Assembly (NCBI RefSeq): GCF_013297935.1
Contig: NZ_JAAFIX010000005.1
Span: 62,001 to 126,000, forward strand
DNA length: 64,000 nt
Reading direction: 5' to 3'
Source of the DNA: Rhodoferax sp.
GTDB lineage: Bacteria > Pseudomonadota > Gammaproteobacteria > Burkholderiales > Burkholderiaceae_C
The notes beneath the pieces were generated by a model that made no database searches, was not told the origin of the DNA, and saw only the letters and a list, made by a program, of their open reading frames with translations. A program made the translations under genes and the position numbers. Positions within the stretch are counted from its first letter, which is position 1; the number at the start of each line of letters is the position of its first letter. Below are positions 17,701 to 26,460 of this stretch, piece by piece.

Positions 17701-18066
17701 ATGTCCAATCTGATCGAAATCCAAAGCCAAATTCAGAAACTGCAAAAGCAGGCTAACGAAATCAAAGCCAAGGAATTCAACAACACTGTCCAAGATGTCT
17801 TGGCAAAAATGCAGGTATTTGGCATCACGGTGAAAGATCTGCAGAATGCCAAGCCGGCCAAAGGAGCCAAGGTGATCCGCGGCAAAAAACCTGTATCCGC
17901 TGCCAAAACTGAGAAGGCCTCCAAAAGGGCAGGTGTGGCAGTGGCTGCCAAATACCGCGGCCCTAATGGAGAAACTTGGTCGGGGCGTGGTTTGACGCCC
18001 AAATGGTTGTCTTCCTTGATCGCACAAGGCCAGCCCAAGGAATCTTTCGCGATCAATGCACAGTAA
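17701..18066 (+). CDS. H-NS histone-like family DNA-binding protein
   Basis: Start 17701 has an excellent AGGAGG ahead of it (17691-17696). The 121-residue protein has an N-terminal coiled-coil oligomerisation region (IEIQSQIQKLQKQANEIKAK), a lysine/alanine linker and the C-terminal DNA-binding motif KYRGPNGETWSGRGLTPKWL, the usual H-NS/BpH3 pattern with its minor-groove GRG loop. H-NS family proteins bind AT-rich DNA and silence acquired genes. Here it lies inside the polysaccharide operon and overlaps the wbpM start by 11 bp, so it may be made together with the locus and feed back on the AT-rich segment. That role is inference. Confidence 0.88.
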   Translation: MSNLIEIQSQIQKLQKQANEIKAKEFNNTVQDVLAKMQVFGITVKDLQNAKPAKGAKVIRGKKPVSAAKTEKASKRAGVAVAAKYRGPNGETWSGRGLTPKWLSSLIAQGQPKESFAINAQ

Positions 18067-19915
18067 GTTACTCGCTTGGCCCCGTTCGGCCAAGCGACTG
18101 ATCGTGATGGCACTGGACGTGGTGCTCGCGATTCTGTCGACGTGGATTGCATACTCCTTGCGATTGGATGGATTCCACCGACCCGCTGAAGCTCAGTGGT
18201 GGGTCTACGGCATTGCGCCGGTACTTGGGATTCCCATCTTCATTCGTTTCGGCTTGTATCGCGCGATCTTCAGGTACACCGGTCAGGCAGCATTGATTGC
18301 GACGGGTAAAGCGGTCGCTCTCTATGCGTTCGTCTTGTCCGCGCTGCTCATGTGGCACCAGTGGCCTATGGTGCCGCGCAGTTTGGGTTTGCTTCAGCCG
18401 TTGGTGTTTCTGGTTTTGGTCGGCGCTAGCCGCGCATTTGCGCGTTTCTGGCTGGCTGAAATGGATGCAAAGGCCCGTGGCTCATTGGGCCGATTGTTGA
18501 TTTATGGCGCAGGCAATGCAGGCGCGCAAACTGCAGCGGCATTGGGTGTGGCGCGCCAATATGAGCTGGTCGGTTTCGTTGATGATGACGAAAACATGGC
18601 CGGGCGCAGTTTGAATGGCCTTCCTGTCTACTCCGCCAAGGCCTTGTCTCAACTGGTTTCGTCAGAGGCGATTACAGATATTTTGCTCGCTATGCCGAAT
18701 GCGCCGCGCGAGCGCCGGAACCAGATCATCGGAGCGCTTGACGGGGTGCCGGTCCATGTGCGTACGCTTCCAAGCATGTCCGATCTCGCCAGCGGAAGAG
18801 TGACGGTTCAGGATATCCGGGAACTCGATATCGAAGATTTGTTGGGCAGGGATCCTGTTCCTCCGTCTGAAGAGCTGTTGAACCGCGAGTTGAATGGCAA
18901 AGTCGTTCTGGTAAGCGGCGCGGGTGGGAGCATCGGCTCGGAACTTGCGCGTCAGATTTGTTCGCAAATGCCTACCAAGTTGATCTTGCTGGATCACAAT
19001 GAGTTTGGCTTGTATTCAATTCATCAAGAGCTTTCAACGATTGGCTCAGAGCGCGGAGCCTCAGTGGAGTTGCTCCCTCTTTTGGGCAGCGTTGCGAATG
19101 AGGAGCGCTTGCGCGACGTCCTGAACACTCATATGCCCTCAGTGGTTTATCACGCCGCCGCGTACAAGCACGTTCCCATGGTGGAAGACAATCCCGGGGA
19201 AGGGGTGCGTAACAACATCTTCGGCACCCTGAACCTTGCACGTGCTGCTGCAAAGGCTGGTGTGAAACGTTTTGTCCTCATCAGTACCGACAAGGCGGTC
19301 CGCCCTACCAATGTGATGGGCGCAACTAAGCGCGTAGCGGAGTTAGTCTTGCAAGCCTTGGCTGCAAGCAACTCGAGCACTTGTTTCTCGATGGTGCGCT
19401 TCGGTAATGTGCTGGGCTCCAGCGGCAGCGTTGTGCCTCTGTTCCGCAAGCAGCTTGCCGAAGGTGGCCCGCTCACTGTGACCCATGAAGAGGTGACGCG
19501 CTACTTCATGACTATTCCGGAAGCGGCACAGTTGGTGTTACAAGCGGGTGCCATGGGGCAGGGTGGAGACGTCTTTGTATTGGATATGGGGCAGCCCGTA
19601 AGGATCATGGATCTAGCCCGCAGGATGATCCAACTCTCCGGGCTGTCTATCCGCAATGCGGAACATCCCGATGGAGATATCGAGATCTCCGTGACTGGTC
19701 TGCGCACGGGTGAAAAGCTTTATGAAGAGCTGCTGATTGGCGATAACCCGCAGCCGACAGAGCACCCCCGAATCATGAAGGCCCACGAGCCATTTTTGCC
19801 ATGGGAGCAGCTGCAACCCGAGCTGGATGCTTTGTATCTCGCGGCAGAGCGCAACGATGCCAAGGTCATTAAAGCGTTCATGCTGAAACACGTTCAAGGT
19901 TATCAACCCGCCTGA
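18056..19915 (+). CDS. wbpM: UDP-GlcNAc 4,6-dehydratase, WbpM/FlaA1 long form
   Basis: This 619-residue protein begins with about four transmembrane helices (residues 10-130), then a CoA-binding-like Rossmann region (LIYGAGNAGAQTAAAL) and the catalytic SDR domain with VVLVSGAGGSIGSELARQI, YHAAAYKHVPMVEDNP and STDKAVRPTNVMGATKR. The NVMGATK segment carries Met where most SDRs have Tyr, the known Ser-Met-Lys variant of WbpM. It produces UDP-4-keto-6-deoxy-GlcNAc for the reductase at 16140. It is the last gene of the locus; the next start is 84 bp on. Confidence 0.92.
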   Translation: MHSKLLAWPRSAKRLIVMALDVVLAILSTWIAYSLRLDGFHRPAEAQWWVYGIAPVLGIPIFIRFGLYRAIFRYTGQAALIATGKAVALYAFVLSALLMWHQWPMVPRSLGLLQPLVFLVLVGASRAFARFWLAEMDAKARGSLGRLLIYGAGNAGAQTAAALGVARQYELVGFVDDDENMAGRSLNGLPVYSAKALSQLVSSEAITDILLAMPNAPRERRNQIIGALDGVPVHVRTLPSMSDLASGRVTVQDIRELDIEDLLGRDPVPPSEELLNRELNGKVVLVSGAGGSIGSELARQICSQMPTKLILLDHNEFGLYSIHQELSTIGSERGASVELLPLLGSVANEERLRDVLNTHMPSVVYHAAAYKHVPMVEDNPGEGVRNNIFGTLNLARAAAKAGVKRFVLISTDKAVRPTNVMGATKRVAELVLQALAASNSSTCFSMVRFGNVLGSSGSVVPLFRKQLAEGGPLTVTHEEVTRYFMTIPEAAQLVLQAGAMGQGGDVFVLDMGQPVRIMDLARRMIQLSGLSIRNAEHPDGDIEISVTGLRTGEKLYEELLIGDNPQPTEHPRIMKAHEPFLPWEQLQPELDALYLAAERNDAKVIKAFMLKHVQGYQPA

Positions 19916-19999
19916 ATCTCAAAACAAAGAGTACCCGCACACATGCGGCACAATTTGGTCTTGAGTATTCATCGTCACTTGCCATCACCGTTACCCCTT

Positions 20000-20899
20000 A
20001 TGACCGACGCCACCACTTCCCCAGCTATCGCCCCTTTCGATCAAGCCCAAATTCTGGCGCGTGCCTTGCCTTACATCCGCAAGTTCCATGGCAAAACCAT
20101 GGTCATCAAATACGGTGGTAATGCGATGACAGACCCGGCTCTGCAAAAAGCCTTCGCCGAAGATGTGGTGCTCTTGAAGCTAGTGGGCATCAATCCGGTG
20201 GTGGTGCACGGCGGGGGCCCGCAGATTGAAGGCTTGCTCAAGCGGCTAGGCAAGAAGGGCCAATTCATCCAAGGGATGCGAGTGACAGATCCTGAGACTA
20301 TGGAAGTAGTCGAATGGGTCTTGGGCGGTGAAGTCCAGCAGGACATCGTTGGCCTGATCAATCAGGCTGGCGGTAAAGCAGTGGGGCTCACCGGTCGCGA
20401 TGGCGCCATGATTCGTGCCCAGAAGCTCAAAATGCTCGACAGTGCAGACCCCACCAAAGAGCACGACGTGGGGCAAGTCGGAGACATCGTCAGCGTGGAC
20501 CCGAGCGTGGTCAAGGCTTTGCAAGACGATGCCTTTATCCCCGTCGTCAGCCCGATTGGCTTTGGTGAAAACAACGAAAGCTACAACATCAACGCCGATG
20601 TGGTCGCGGCCAAACTCGCAACCGTGCTGCAAGCGGAAAAACTCATGATGTTGACCAACATCAGCGGCGTGCTCGACAAACAGGGCGTCTTGATGACGGA
20701 TCTGACAGCAACGCGGATCGACGAGCTGTTCGCCGATGGCACCATCAGCGGCGGCATGTTGCCCAAAATTGCCGGTGCGTTGGATGCCGCCAAGAGTGGC
20801 GTGAACTCCGTGCACATCATCGACGGCCGGGTGCCACACGTGCTGTTGCTGGAAATTTTGACAGACGAAGCATTCGGAACCATGATCCGTTCCCAATAA
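20000..20899 (+). CDS. argB: Acetylglutamate kinase (arginine biosynthesis)
   Basis: ATG 20000 is chosen (299 residues, the usual length); an upstream in-frame ATG at 19943 would add an atypical extension. [11 protein letters not shown] holds the ATP-binding lysine (K37), [19 protein letters not shown] is the substrate-binding glycine loop, and [14 protein letters not shown] with [12 protein letters not shown] completes the amino-acid kinase fold. It phosphorylates N-acetylglutamate in the second step of arginine synthesis. No arginine-pathway neighbour is present, as is usual in this group. Confidence 0.95.
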   Translation: MTDATTSPAIAPFDQAQILARALPYIRKFHGKTMVIKYGGNAMTDPALQKAFAEDVVLLKLVGINPVVVHGGGPQIEGLLKRLGKKGQFIQGMRVTDPETMEVVEWVLGGEVQQDIVGLINQAGGKAVGLTGRDGAMIRAQKLKMLDSADPTKEHDVGQVGDIVSVDPSVVKALQDDAFIPVVSPIGFGENNESYNINADVVAAKLATVLQAEKLMMLTNISGVLDKQGVLMTDLTATRIDELFADGTISGGMLPKIAGALDAAKSGVNSVHIIDGRVPHVLLLEILTDEAFGTMIRSQ

Positions 20900-20901
20900 T
20901 T

Positions 20902-20948
20902 GCTATGTTTTTTATAGCTACTGGCGCATGCAGAATATGCGCTCGGGG
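20902..20948 (+). repeat. 47-bp dispersed repeat, copy 1
   Basis: This copy lies directly behind argB. It matches the family pattern GCTAT-N6-(A)GGAGCT-N4-GCGC-N10-GGGGCTAG-like end found six more times here, with GCTAT...ATAGCT forming a small hairpin (GCTAT and ATAGC around six T). It could help end the argB transcript. Confidence 0.6.
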
Positions 20949-20956
20949 GTGATTTA

Positions 20957-21649
20957 ATGCGCTTGTTGCTGGTGGAAGACGATGTCATGGTTGCCAGCGG
21001 TATCAAGCTGGGGCTTTCTGACGCGGGCTATGCGGTGGACTGGGTTGGCAGCGCAGAGCGTGCGCTGGATGTCACCCGCACTGAATCCTTTGATGTGGCA
21101 GTGGTCGATATAGGCCTTCCTTTGATGGATGGCCTGGCATTGACCCAGGCACTCCGCAAAGCGGGGCAAGTCATGCCGGTGCTGATACTTACCGCACGCG
21201 ATGCGTTGCAAGACCGCGTTCAAGGCTTAGACATGGGGGCTGACGACTACATGGTCAAGCCGTTCGAGCTGCCCGAGCTGCTGGCGCGCTTGCGGGCCCT
21301 GCTGCGGCGTTCGCAAGCGGCAACTTCCTCCATCTTGAGCTTCGGCCCCTTGGAGCTGGACACCGCGCAGCGCGTGGCATGCCTGCGGGGCGAGGGGCAG
21401 ATAACCCATCCCTTGGAACTCGGCCCGCGTGAATGGACGGTCATGGAGTACCTGCTCTTGCAGGCCCCCAAGCCTGCCAACAAAGACAAGCTTCTCCAGG
21501 CGCTCACCGGTTGGGACAAAGAGATCACCCCGAACGCGGTCGAGGTCTATATCTCCCGCCTGCGTGGCAAGTTAGAGCCCCACGGTATTGCGCTGCGCTC
21601 CATTCGTGGCTTTGGTTACCGGCTAGAGCTCCTTACAGCGCCTGTGTGA
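20957..21649 (+). CDS. OmpR-family response regulator (TctD/QseB-like)
   Basis: This 230-residue protein has a receiver domain with acidic pocket VEDD (residues 6-9), phospho-acceptor D51 in VVDIGLP, and K101 in MVKPFE. The C-terminal winged helix includes LELGPREWTVMEYLL, then NAVEVYISRLRGKLE and IRSIRGFGYRLE-like residues. The stop overlaps the histidine kinase start (TGATG at 21647-21651), so the pair is co-translated. The QseB/TctD-like subgroup controls membrane, virulence or tricarboxylate genes; no target can be named from this window. Confidence 0.92.
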   Translation: MRLLLVEDDVMVASGIKLGLSDAGYAVDWVGSAERALDVTRTESFDVAVVDIGLPLMDGLALTQALRKAGQVMPVLILTARDALQDRVQGLDMGADDYMVKPFELPELLARLRALLRRSQAATSSILSFGPLELDTAQRVACLRGEGQITHPLELGPREWTVMEYLLLQAPKPANKDKLLQALTGWDKEITPNAVEVYISRLRGKLEPHGIALRSIRGFGYRLELLTAPV

Positions 21650-23073
21650 TGTCGGCCGGCATGTCCAAGGGCCTGCAAAGGCGTTTGCTGCTGCTCTTGC
21701 TCTTGCCGCTATTTTTGTTGGCGCTACTTAATGCGTGGTTTGACTACCGGTCTGCTGACAGCGCAGCCTTGCAGCAAGACCGGCAACTGCTCCGGCTGGT
21801 GCCTTTGCTGGCCGACTCCGTGGTGGCTAAGAGCGATCCGGATGCCTCGGTGCTCCTGCTACTGACCGCGCCACCCGTAGACGAGTTTTTAAGTGCCCGC
21901 CCCGGCCTGTCGGCGATGGCGGTTGTCGGGCTCGACGGTTCGGTGCGTGCCGGCTCCGACTGGCTCTTTGGTGTACCGCCCACCACCCGGGAGCCCGCCT
22001 TCTCCAGTGAAGAGTTTGGTGGCGTGACCTACCGCATCGTGAGTCAGCGGGTGCAGACGGTCGCGGGCGAAATGGTGGTGCGCTTGGCCGATGGCTCCGA
22101 CCCCCGGCAGCAGTGGCTGCGCTTGCTGGCCCTGAAAGTGCTCTTGCCCAACCTGATCTTGGCGTTTGCCGGTTTCTTTGCGGTTAGATGGGCTGTGGGC
22201 ACAGCGTTGCGGCCCTTGCTCGATTTGCGCGATGCCTTGGAGCGCCGCTCGCCGCGCGACTTGTCGGCGCTCGACCCGGACACCTCGCCCGACGAAGTCC
22301 GCCCCTTGGTCGTGTCGCTGAATCGATTGTTTGGTCTCGTCAATGCACAAGCCCAGAGCCAAGCGCGCTTTGTGGCCGACGCAGCCCATCAGCTTCGCAC
22401 CCCGCTCGCTGGCCTTCAGGCCCAGGTAGAGGCATGGGCCCAGGTGGTAGAACCGCACGGTTTAAGAGGAAATAGCGCCCTAGCCCCGAAGAGTAGTGCG
22501 CCTACAGCTATTACTTTAGGAGCAGACCAAGTGCTTCGCCTGCGTCAGGCAGCAAGGCGCACCTCTCAGTTGGCCAACCAGCTGTTGGCCTTGTCCCGTG
22601 CCGATGCGCGCAGCGCGAGCATGCAGCCACTGCAGAGGGTGGACTTGCAGCAACTCTGTGAAGCCGTGCTGGAGTCCCAGCTGGATGCGGCCATGGACAA
22701 AAACATCGACTTAGGCTTGGACGCCAGCCCGGTGCATATCAGCGGGCAGGAGTGGCTGCTGCGCGAGTTGATGGTGAACCTTGTCGACAACGCCATCAAA
22801 TACACCCCGACCGGCGGGCATGTCACCATCCGCTGCGGGCAGGGGCCTCAGGCGTTCCTAGAGGTCGAGGACGATGGTCCCGGCGTCCCTGAGGCTGAGC
22901 GCCGTCGGGTGCTGGAGCGTTTTTACCGCGTCGCAGGCACGGCTGTCGAAGGCAATGGCTTGGGGCTAGCCATCGCCAATGAGATCGCGCATGTCCATCG
23001 CAGTCAGCTGGAGCTGTCGCCGGCCGGCAACGGGCACGGCTTGCGGATCACCTTGCGTTTCCCCGCCGAGTGA
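21649..23073 (+). CDS. Sensor histidine kinase (TctE/QseC-like) with a repeat-derived insert
   Basis: ATG 21649 overlaps the regulator stop and is preferred to an open but non-coding-looking N-terminal extension. The 474 residues include TM1 (about 9-27), a periplasmic sensor segment, TM2 (about 155-178), the H-box FVADAAHQLRTPLAGL with H247, an N-box (ELMVNLVDNAIKYTP) and ATP-lid motifs DDGPGVPEAERR and NGLGLAIANEI. Between the H-box helix and its partner helix (LRQAARRTSQLANQLLALS), about residues 270-292, is a low-complexity insert SALAPKSSAPTAITLGA encoded by a copy of the 47-bp repeat. The frame stays open, so the protein is probably still made. Confidence 0.9.
   Translation: MSAGMSKGLQRRLLLLLLLPLFLLALLNAWFDYRSADSAALQQDRQLLRLVPLLADSVVAKSDPDASVLLLLTAPPVDEFLSARPGLSAMAVVGLDGSVRAGSDWLFGVPPTTREPAFSSEEFGGVTYRIVSQRVQTVAGEMVVRLADGSDPRQQWLRLLALKVLLPNLILAFAGFFAVRWAVGTALRPLLDLRDALERRSPRDLSALDPDTSPDEVRPLVVSLNRLFGLVNAQAQSQARFVADAAHQLRTPLAGLQAQVEAWAQVVEPHGLRGNSALAPKSSAPTAITLGADQVLRLRQAARRTSQLANQLLALSRADARSASMQPLQRVDLQQLCEAVLESQLDAAMDKNIDLGLDASPVHISGQEWLLRELMVNLVDNAIKYTPTGGHVTIRCGQGPQAFLEVEDDGPGVPEAERRRVLERFYRVAGTAVEGNGLGLAIANEIAHVHRSQLELSPAGNGHGLRITLRFPAE
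22477..22523 (-). repeat. 47-bp dispersed repeat, copy 2, inside the histidine kinase gene
   Basis: On the minus strand this copy reads GCTCC-N6-AATAGCT-N4-GCGC-N10-GGGGCTAGGGC, aligning position by position with the other copies. It lies in the coding sequence of the sensor kinase and codes on the opposite strand for residues about 277-292. Confidence 0.65.
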
Positions 23074-23138
23074 GGCCGGGCGGCTATGGCGGGTGTGCGA
23101 GAATTTGAGTGACCACTAACTTCTTGCCTCTGCCCCTC

Positions 23139-23786
23139 ATGATGCCTGATACGTCCAATGAGTCATCCGCTCCCGAAGAGCCTGCCCGCAAGCGCTCCAA
23201 GCCGGGCGAGCGCCGGATCCAGATCCTGCAAATGCTGGCCACCATGCTGGAGCAGCCCGGGGGGGAGCGCATCACGACAGCCGCGCTCGCCGCGCGGCTT
23301 GAGGTGAGTGAAGCGGCGCTGTACCGCCATTTCGCCAGCAAGGCGCAAATGTTTGAAGGCTTGATCGACTTCATTGAGCAAACCGTTTTCTCACTGACGA
23401 ACCAGATCATTGAGCGGGAGGCTGCCGACAGCTCACCCGGAGTGGGCGCGCGGCAGGGGCAGCGCATACTGGGCATGGTGGTGCAGTTCGCCGAGAAAAA
23501 CCCCGGCATGGCCCGGGTCATGGTGGGCGATGCACTGGTGCTCGAGCACGAGCGCCTGCAGCAGCGCATGAACGCGCTGTTTGACAAGCTGGAGGCCACC
23601 GTCAAGCAATGCTTGCGGGATGCTCACTTGGCCCACCCCGGCTCAGCAGAGCCCGTTGACCCGCAGGTGCAGGCAGCCGCTGCGGTGGCCTTGGTGGCGG
23701 GGCGTCTGCAGCGATTCGCCCGTTCCGGGTTCAAGCGTTTGCCCTCCGAGCACATGGAAGGCGGGTTGCGCCTGATCCTCGGGTAA
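23139..23786 (+). CDS. slmA: Nucleoid occlusion factor SlmA, TetR family
   Basis: This protein of about 215 residues has a TetR helix-turn-helix (TTAALAARLEVSEAALYRHF) and the region QMFEGLIDFIEQTVFSLTNQ typical of SlmA. SlmA binds DNA sites over the chromosome and blocks FtsZ ring assembly there. The start could be 23139, 23142 or a GTG at 23109; I chose 23139 because residues before it are not conserved. The conserved SlmA C-terminus (GRLQRFARSGFKRLPSEHME) is present. It stands alone between the two-component system and the fatty acid region. Confidence 0.88.
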   Translation: MMPDTSNESSAPEEPARKRSKPGERRIQILQMLATMLEQPGGERITTAALAARLEVSEAALYRHFASKAQMFEGLIDFIEQTVFSLTNQIIEREAADSSPGVGARQGQRILGMVVQFAEKNPGMARVMVGDALVLEHERLQQRMNALFDKLEATVKQCLRDAHLAHPGSAEPVDPQVQAAAAVALVAGRLQRFARSGFKRLPSEHMEGGLRLILG

Positions 23787-23855
23787 ACCCTAGATTTCCT
23801 TAGAAGTGACCCTCTAGAGGGGGTGGGTACTTCACAGTGTCGCGGTAAATGCTGC

Positions 23856-23879
23856 AAAATAGCACGATCGTTCTATTTT
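23856..23879. promoter_or_regulatory. 24-bp palindromic putative TetR operator
   Basis: The left half AAAATAGCACGA and the right half TCGTTCTATTTT are inverted repeats with a single mismatch, centred on CGATCG. The site lies 16 bp before the start of the TetR gene at 23895, a position that suits autorepression and, with no gap to another promoter, control of the downstream acyl-CoA operon. Confidence 0.65.
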
Positions 23880-23894
23880 GATTGCATTCTGCCT

Positions 23895-24575
23895 ATGTCG
23901 CTCGCTGCTGAAATCGCCACAGATCCCGGGCTCGCTGACGCCGGCGCCAAGCGCGCGCCTGCACGCCGCGCCATGCAAAAAGGGCAGCAAACCAAGGCCG
24001 CCATCGTGGAGGCGGCACTGGGCCTCGCCACCCAAATCGGACTCGAAGGTCTGAGCATCGGTGTGCTGGCTGAGGTCACCCAGATGAGTAAATCGGGCGT
24101 GTTCGCCCATTTCGGCTCCCGTGAAGAAATGCAGATTTCGGTGGTCCGTGAATACTTCAGCCGTTTCGAGCAGGAAGTGTTCTACCCCGCGCTGCACGCG
24201 GACCGCGGCTTGCCCAGGGTGCAGGCCTTGTTCGGCAACTGGATGAAACGCGTGGCCGTTGAAATTCAGTCGGGTTGCATCTTCATCAGCGGCGCAGTGG
24301 AGTTCGATGACCGCCCGGGCCCCGTGCGCGACGCGCTGGCCTTCTCCGTCCAAACCTGGTTGAACGCCTTGTACCGCGCAGTAGTCCTGGCCAAGCAATG
24401 CGGTCACCTGCGCGCAGATGCCGATGAGCAGCAAATGGCCTTTGAGATCCACGGCCTGATTCTCGCCCTGCACTACGAAGCCCGTTTTTTGAAGAACCCC
24501 GGCTCCATAGAGCGCGCCAACCAGGGCTTTGACAACATTCTTGCGCGCTACGCCGTAGACGCGGCCCCCCAGTAA
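23895..24575 (+). CDS. TetR-family transcriptional regulator, next to acyl-CoA degradation genes
   Basis: The 226-residue protein has an N-terminal helix-turn-helix (VEAALGLATQIGLEGLSIGV and then LAEVTQMSKSGVFAHFGSRE) and a ligand-binding TetR_C-type domain with the segment ESGCIF-like QSGCIFISGAVEFDDRPGPV. The start is ATG 23895; the longer open frame would run over the operator. It lies 39 bp before the acyl-CoA dehydrogenase gene on the same strand, so it probably represses the operon until a fatty acyl-CoA or related ligand binds. The ligand is not predictable. Confidence 0.85.
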   Translation: MSLAAEIATDPGLADAGAKRAPARRAMQKGQQTKAAIVEAALGLATQIGLEGLSIGVLAEVTQMSKSGVFAHFGSREEMQISVVREYFSRFEQEVFYPALHADRGLPRVQALFGNWMKRVAVEIQSGCIFISGAVEFDDRPGPVRDALAFSVQTWLNALYRAVVLAKQCGHLRADADEQQMAFEIHGLILALHYEARFLKNPGSIERANQGFDNILARYAVDAAPQ

Positions 24576-24614
24576 ACCCACCCATACCTTCACAGTTACT
24601 CAGGAGAAAGCACC

Positions 24615-26411
24615 ATGCCTACTTACACCCCCCCCCTGCGCGACATGCAATTTGTGATGCACGAAGTGCTGAATGTTGCCCAAGATCTGCAGCAAATCCC
24701 CAAGCACGCCGACATCGATGTGGACACCATCAACGCAGTGCTCGAAGAAGGTGGCAAATTTGCGGCCGAAGTGGCGTTCCCCCTGAACATCAGCGGTGAT
24801 GAAGAAGGCTGCACCATCGACCAAGCCACGCACAAAGTGACCACCCCCAAAGGCTTCAAAGAAGCCTACCGCCAATACATTGACGGTGGCTGGGCTGCAT
24901 TGGCCTGCGACCCCGAGTACGGCGGCCAAGGCCTGCCCTATGTGGTCAACGGCATGTTCTACGAAATGCTCAACAGCGCCAACCAAGCCTGGACCATGTA
25001 CCCCGGCCTCACGCACGGCGCCTATGCCGCGCTGGAGACCCACGGCACGCCGGAGCAAAAAGCGACCTACCTGCCCAAGATGACCAGCGGCGAGTGGACC
25101 GGCTCCATGTGCCTGACAGAACCCCATTGCGGAACCGACCTGGGCCTCATGCGCACCAAGGCCGAGCCACAGGCCGACGGCACCTACAAAATCACCGGCA
25201 ACAAGATTTTCATCAGTGCCGGCGAACACGACATGACCGACAACATCATCCACCTGGTGTTGGCCCGCTTGCCGGATGCGCCCGCTGGCATCAAAGGCAT
25301 TAGCTTGTTCATCGTGCCGAAAGTCTTGGTGAATGCTGATGGTTCTCTGGGTGAACGCAACGGCATCTACTGCGGCGGTCTGGAGCACAAAATGGGCATC
25401 CATGGCAACGCCACCTGCCAGATGGTGCTCGACGGCGCCGTGGGCACCATGGTCGGCCAGCCACACAAGGGCATGCAAGGCATGTTCGTGATGATGAATG
25501 CCGCACGCTTGGGCGTGGGCAATCAGTCTCTGGGTCTCACCGAAGTCGCATTCCAGAATGCACTGGCTTACGCCAAAGACCGTATCCAGATGCGCAGCCT
25601 CTCCGGCACCAAAGCCAAAGACAAGCCTGCTGACCCCATCATCGTGCACCCCGATGTGCGCAAGATGCTGATGACGGCCCGGGCCTACGCCGATGGCGGC
25701 CGCGCCTTGCAGGTCTACTGCTCCATGTTGCTGGAAAAAGAGCACAACCACCCCGACGAAAAGGTGCGCAAAGACGCCGGCGAAATGCTGGCGCTGTTGA
25801 CCCCGATCGCCAAAGCCTTCTTGACCGACAACGGCCACATTGCCACCAACGCCTGCATGCAAGTGTTCGGCGGCCATGGCTTCATCAAAGAGTGGGGCAT
25901 GGAGCAATACGTGCGCGACAACCGCATCAACATGATCTATGAAGGCACCAACACCATCCAGTCGCTGGACTTGTTGGGTCGTAAGGTGTTGGGCAACAAC
26001 GGCGCCACCCTCAAGAAGTTCGGCAAATTGGTCGGCGTGCTGGTGGCCGAAGAAGGCGTCAACGAAAAGATGGCCGAATTCATCACCCCGATCGCCATCC
26101 TGGGCGAGCAGATGACCAAGTTCACCACCGAGATCGGTTTCAAGGGCTTCCAGAATCCCGACGAAGTGGGCGCCGCTGCCGTGGACTACCTGCGCGTGGC
26201 GGGCCACTTGGTGTTCGGCTACTTCTTTGCCCGCATGGCCCAGGTGGCTCTGCGCGAAATCGCAGCGGGCAATACCGATCCTTTCTACACCGCCAAGCTG
26301 CAGACCGCACGCTTCTACTTCGCCAAGTTGTTCCCTGAAACCGCGACCTTGATGCGCACTGCCCGCACAGGTTCCAAGGTTTTGATGGACACCGACGCAG
26401 CCTTGGCTTAA
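24615..26411 (+). CDS. Acyl-CoA dehydrogenase, large (~600-residue) form
   Basis: This 598-residue flavoenzyme introduces the alpha-beta double bond in acyl-CoA. MCLTEPHCGTDLGLMRTKAE is the FAD/substrate signature, then IFISAGEHDMTDN, GLEHKMGIHGNATCQMVLDG and the C-terminal INMIYEGTNTIQSLDLLGRK with the catalytic glutamate (YEGT). An extra N-terminal segment (PLRDMQFVMHEVLNV) and a C-terminal domain of about 130 residues place it in the FadE/DmdC-like group. An AGGAGA precedes the start. It is first in a series ending with the thiolase at 31049. Confidence 0.93.
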   Translation: MPTYTPPLRDMQFVMHEVLNVAQDLQQIPKHADIDVDTINAVLEEGGKFAAEVAFPLNISGDEEGCTIDQATHKVTTPKGFKEAYRQYIDGGWAALACDPEYGGQGLPYVVNGMFYEMLNSANQAWTMYPGLTHGAYAALETHGTPEQKATYLPKMTSGEWTGSMCLTEPHCGTDLGLMRTKAEPQADGTYKITGNKIFISAGEHDMTDNIIHLVLARLPDAPAGIKGISLFIVPKVLVNADGSLGERNGIYCGGLEHKMGIHGNATCQMVLDGAVGTMVGQPHKGMQGMFVMMNAARLGVGNQSLGLTEVAFQNALAYAKDRIQMRSLSGTKAKDKPADPIIVHPDVRKMLMTARAYADGGRALQVYCSMLLEKEHNHPDEKVRKDAGEMLALLTPIAKAFLTDNGHIATNACMQVFGGHGFIKEWGMEQYVRDNRINMIYEGTNTIQSLDLLGRKVLGNNGATLKKFGKLVGVLVAEEGVNEKMAEFITPIAILGEQMTKFTTEIGFKGFQNPDEVGAAAVDYLRVAGHLVFGYFFARMAQVALREIAAGNTDPFYTAKLQTARFYFAKLFPETATLMRTARTGSKVLMDTDAALA

Positions 26412-26460
26412 AAAAGTACCGCGTTTCCCCTTCCACCTTTACTAACGACAGGAGACTTTC

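Noticed and set aside
21433-21648. Longer N-terminus for the histidine kinase
   Set aside because: It overlaps the response regulator in another frame and reads as a shadow; the ATG at 21649 overlaps the regulator stop and begins just before the first membrane helix.
23811-23822. Palindrome CCCTCTAGAGGG after slmA as a terminator
   Set aside because: The stem has no loop of normal size and no T-run; it may be incidental.
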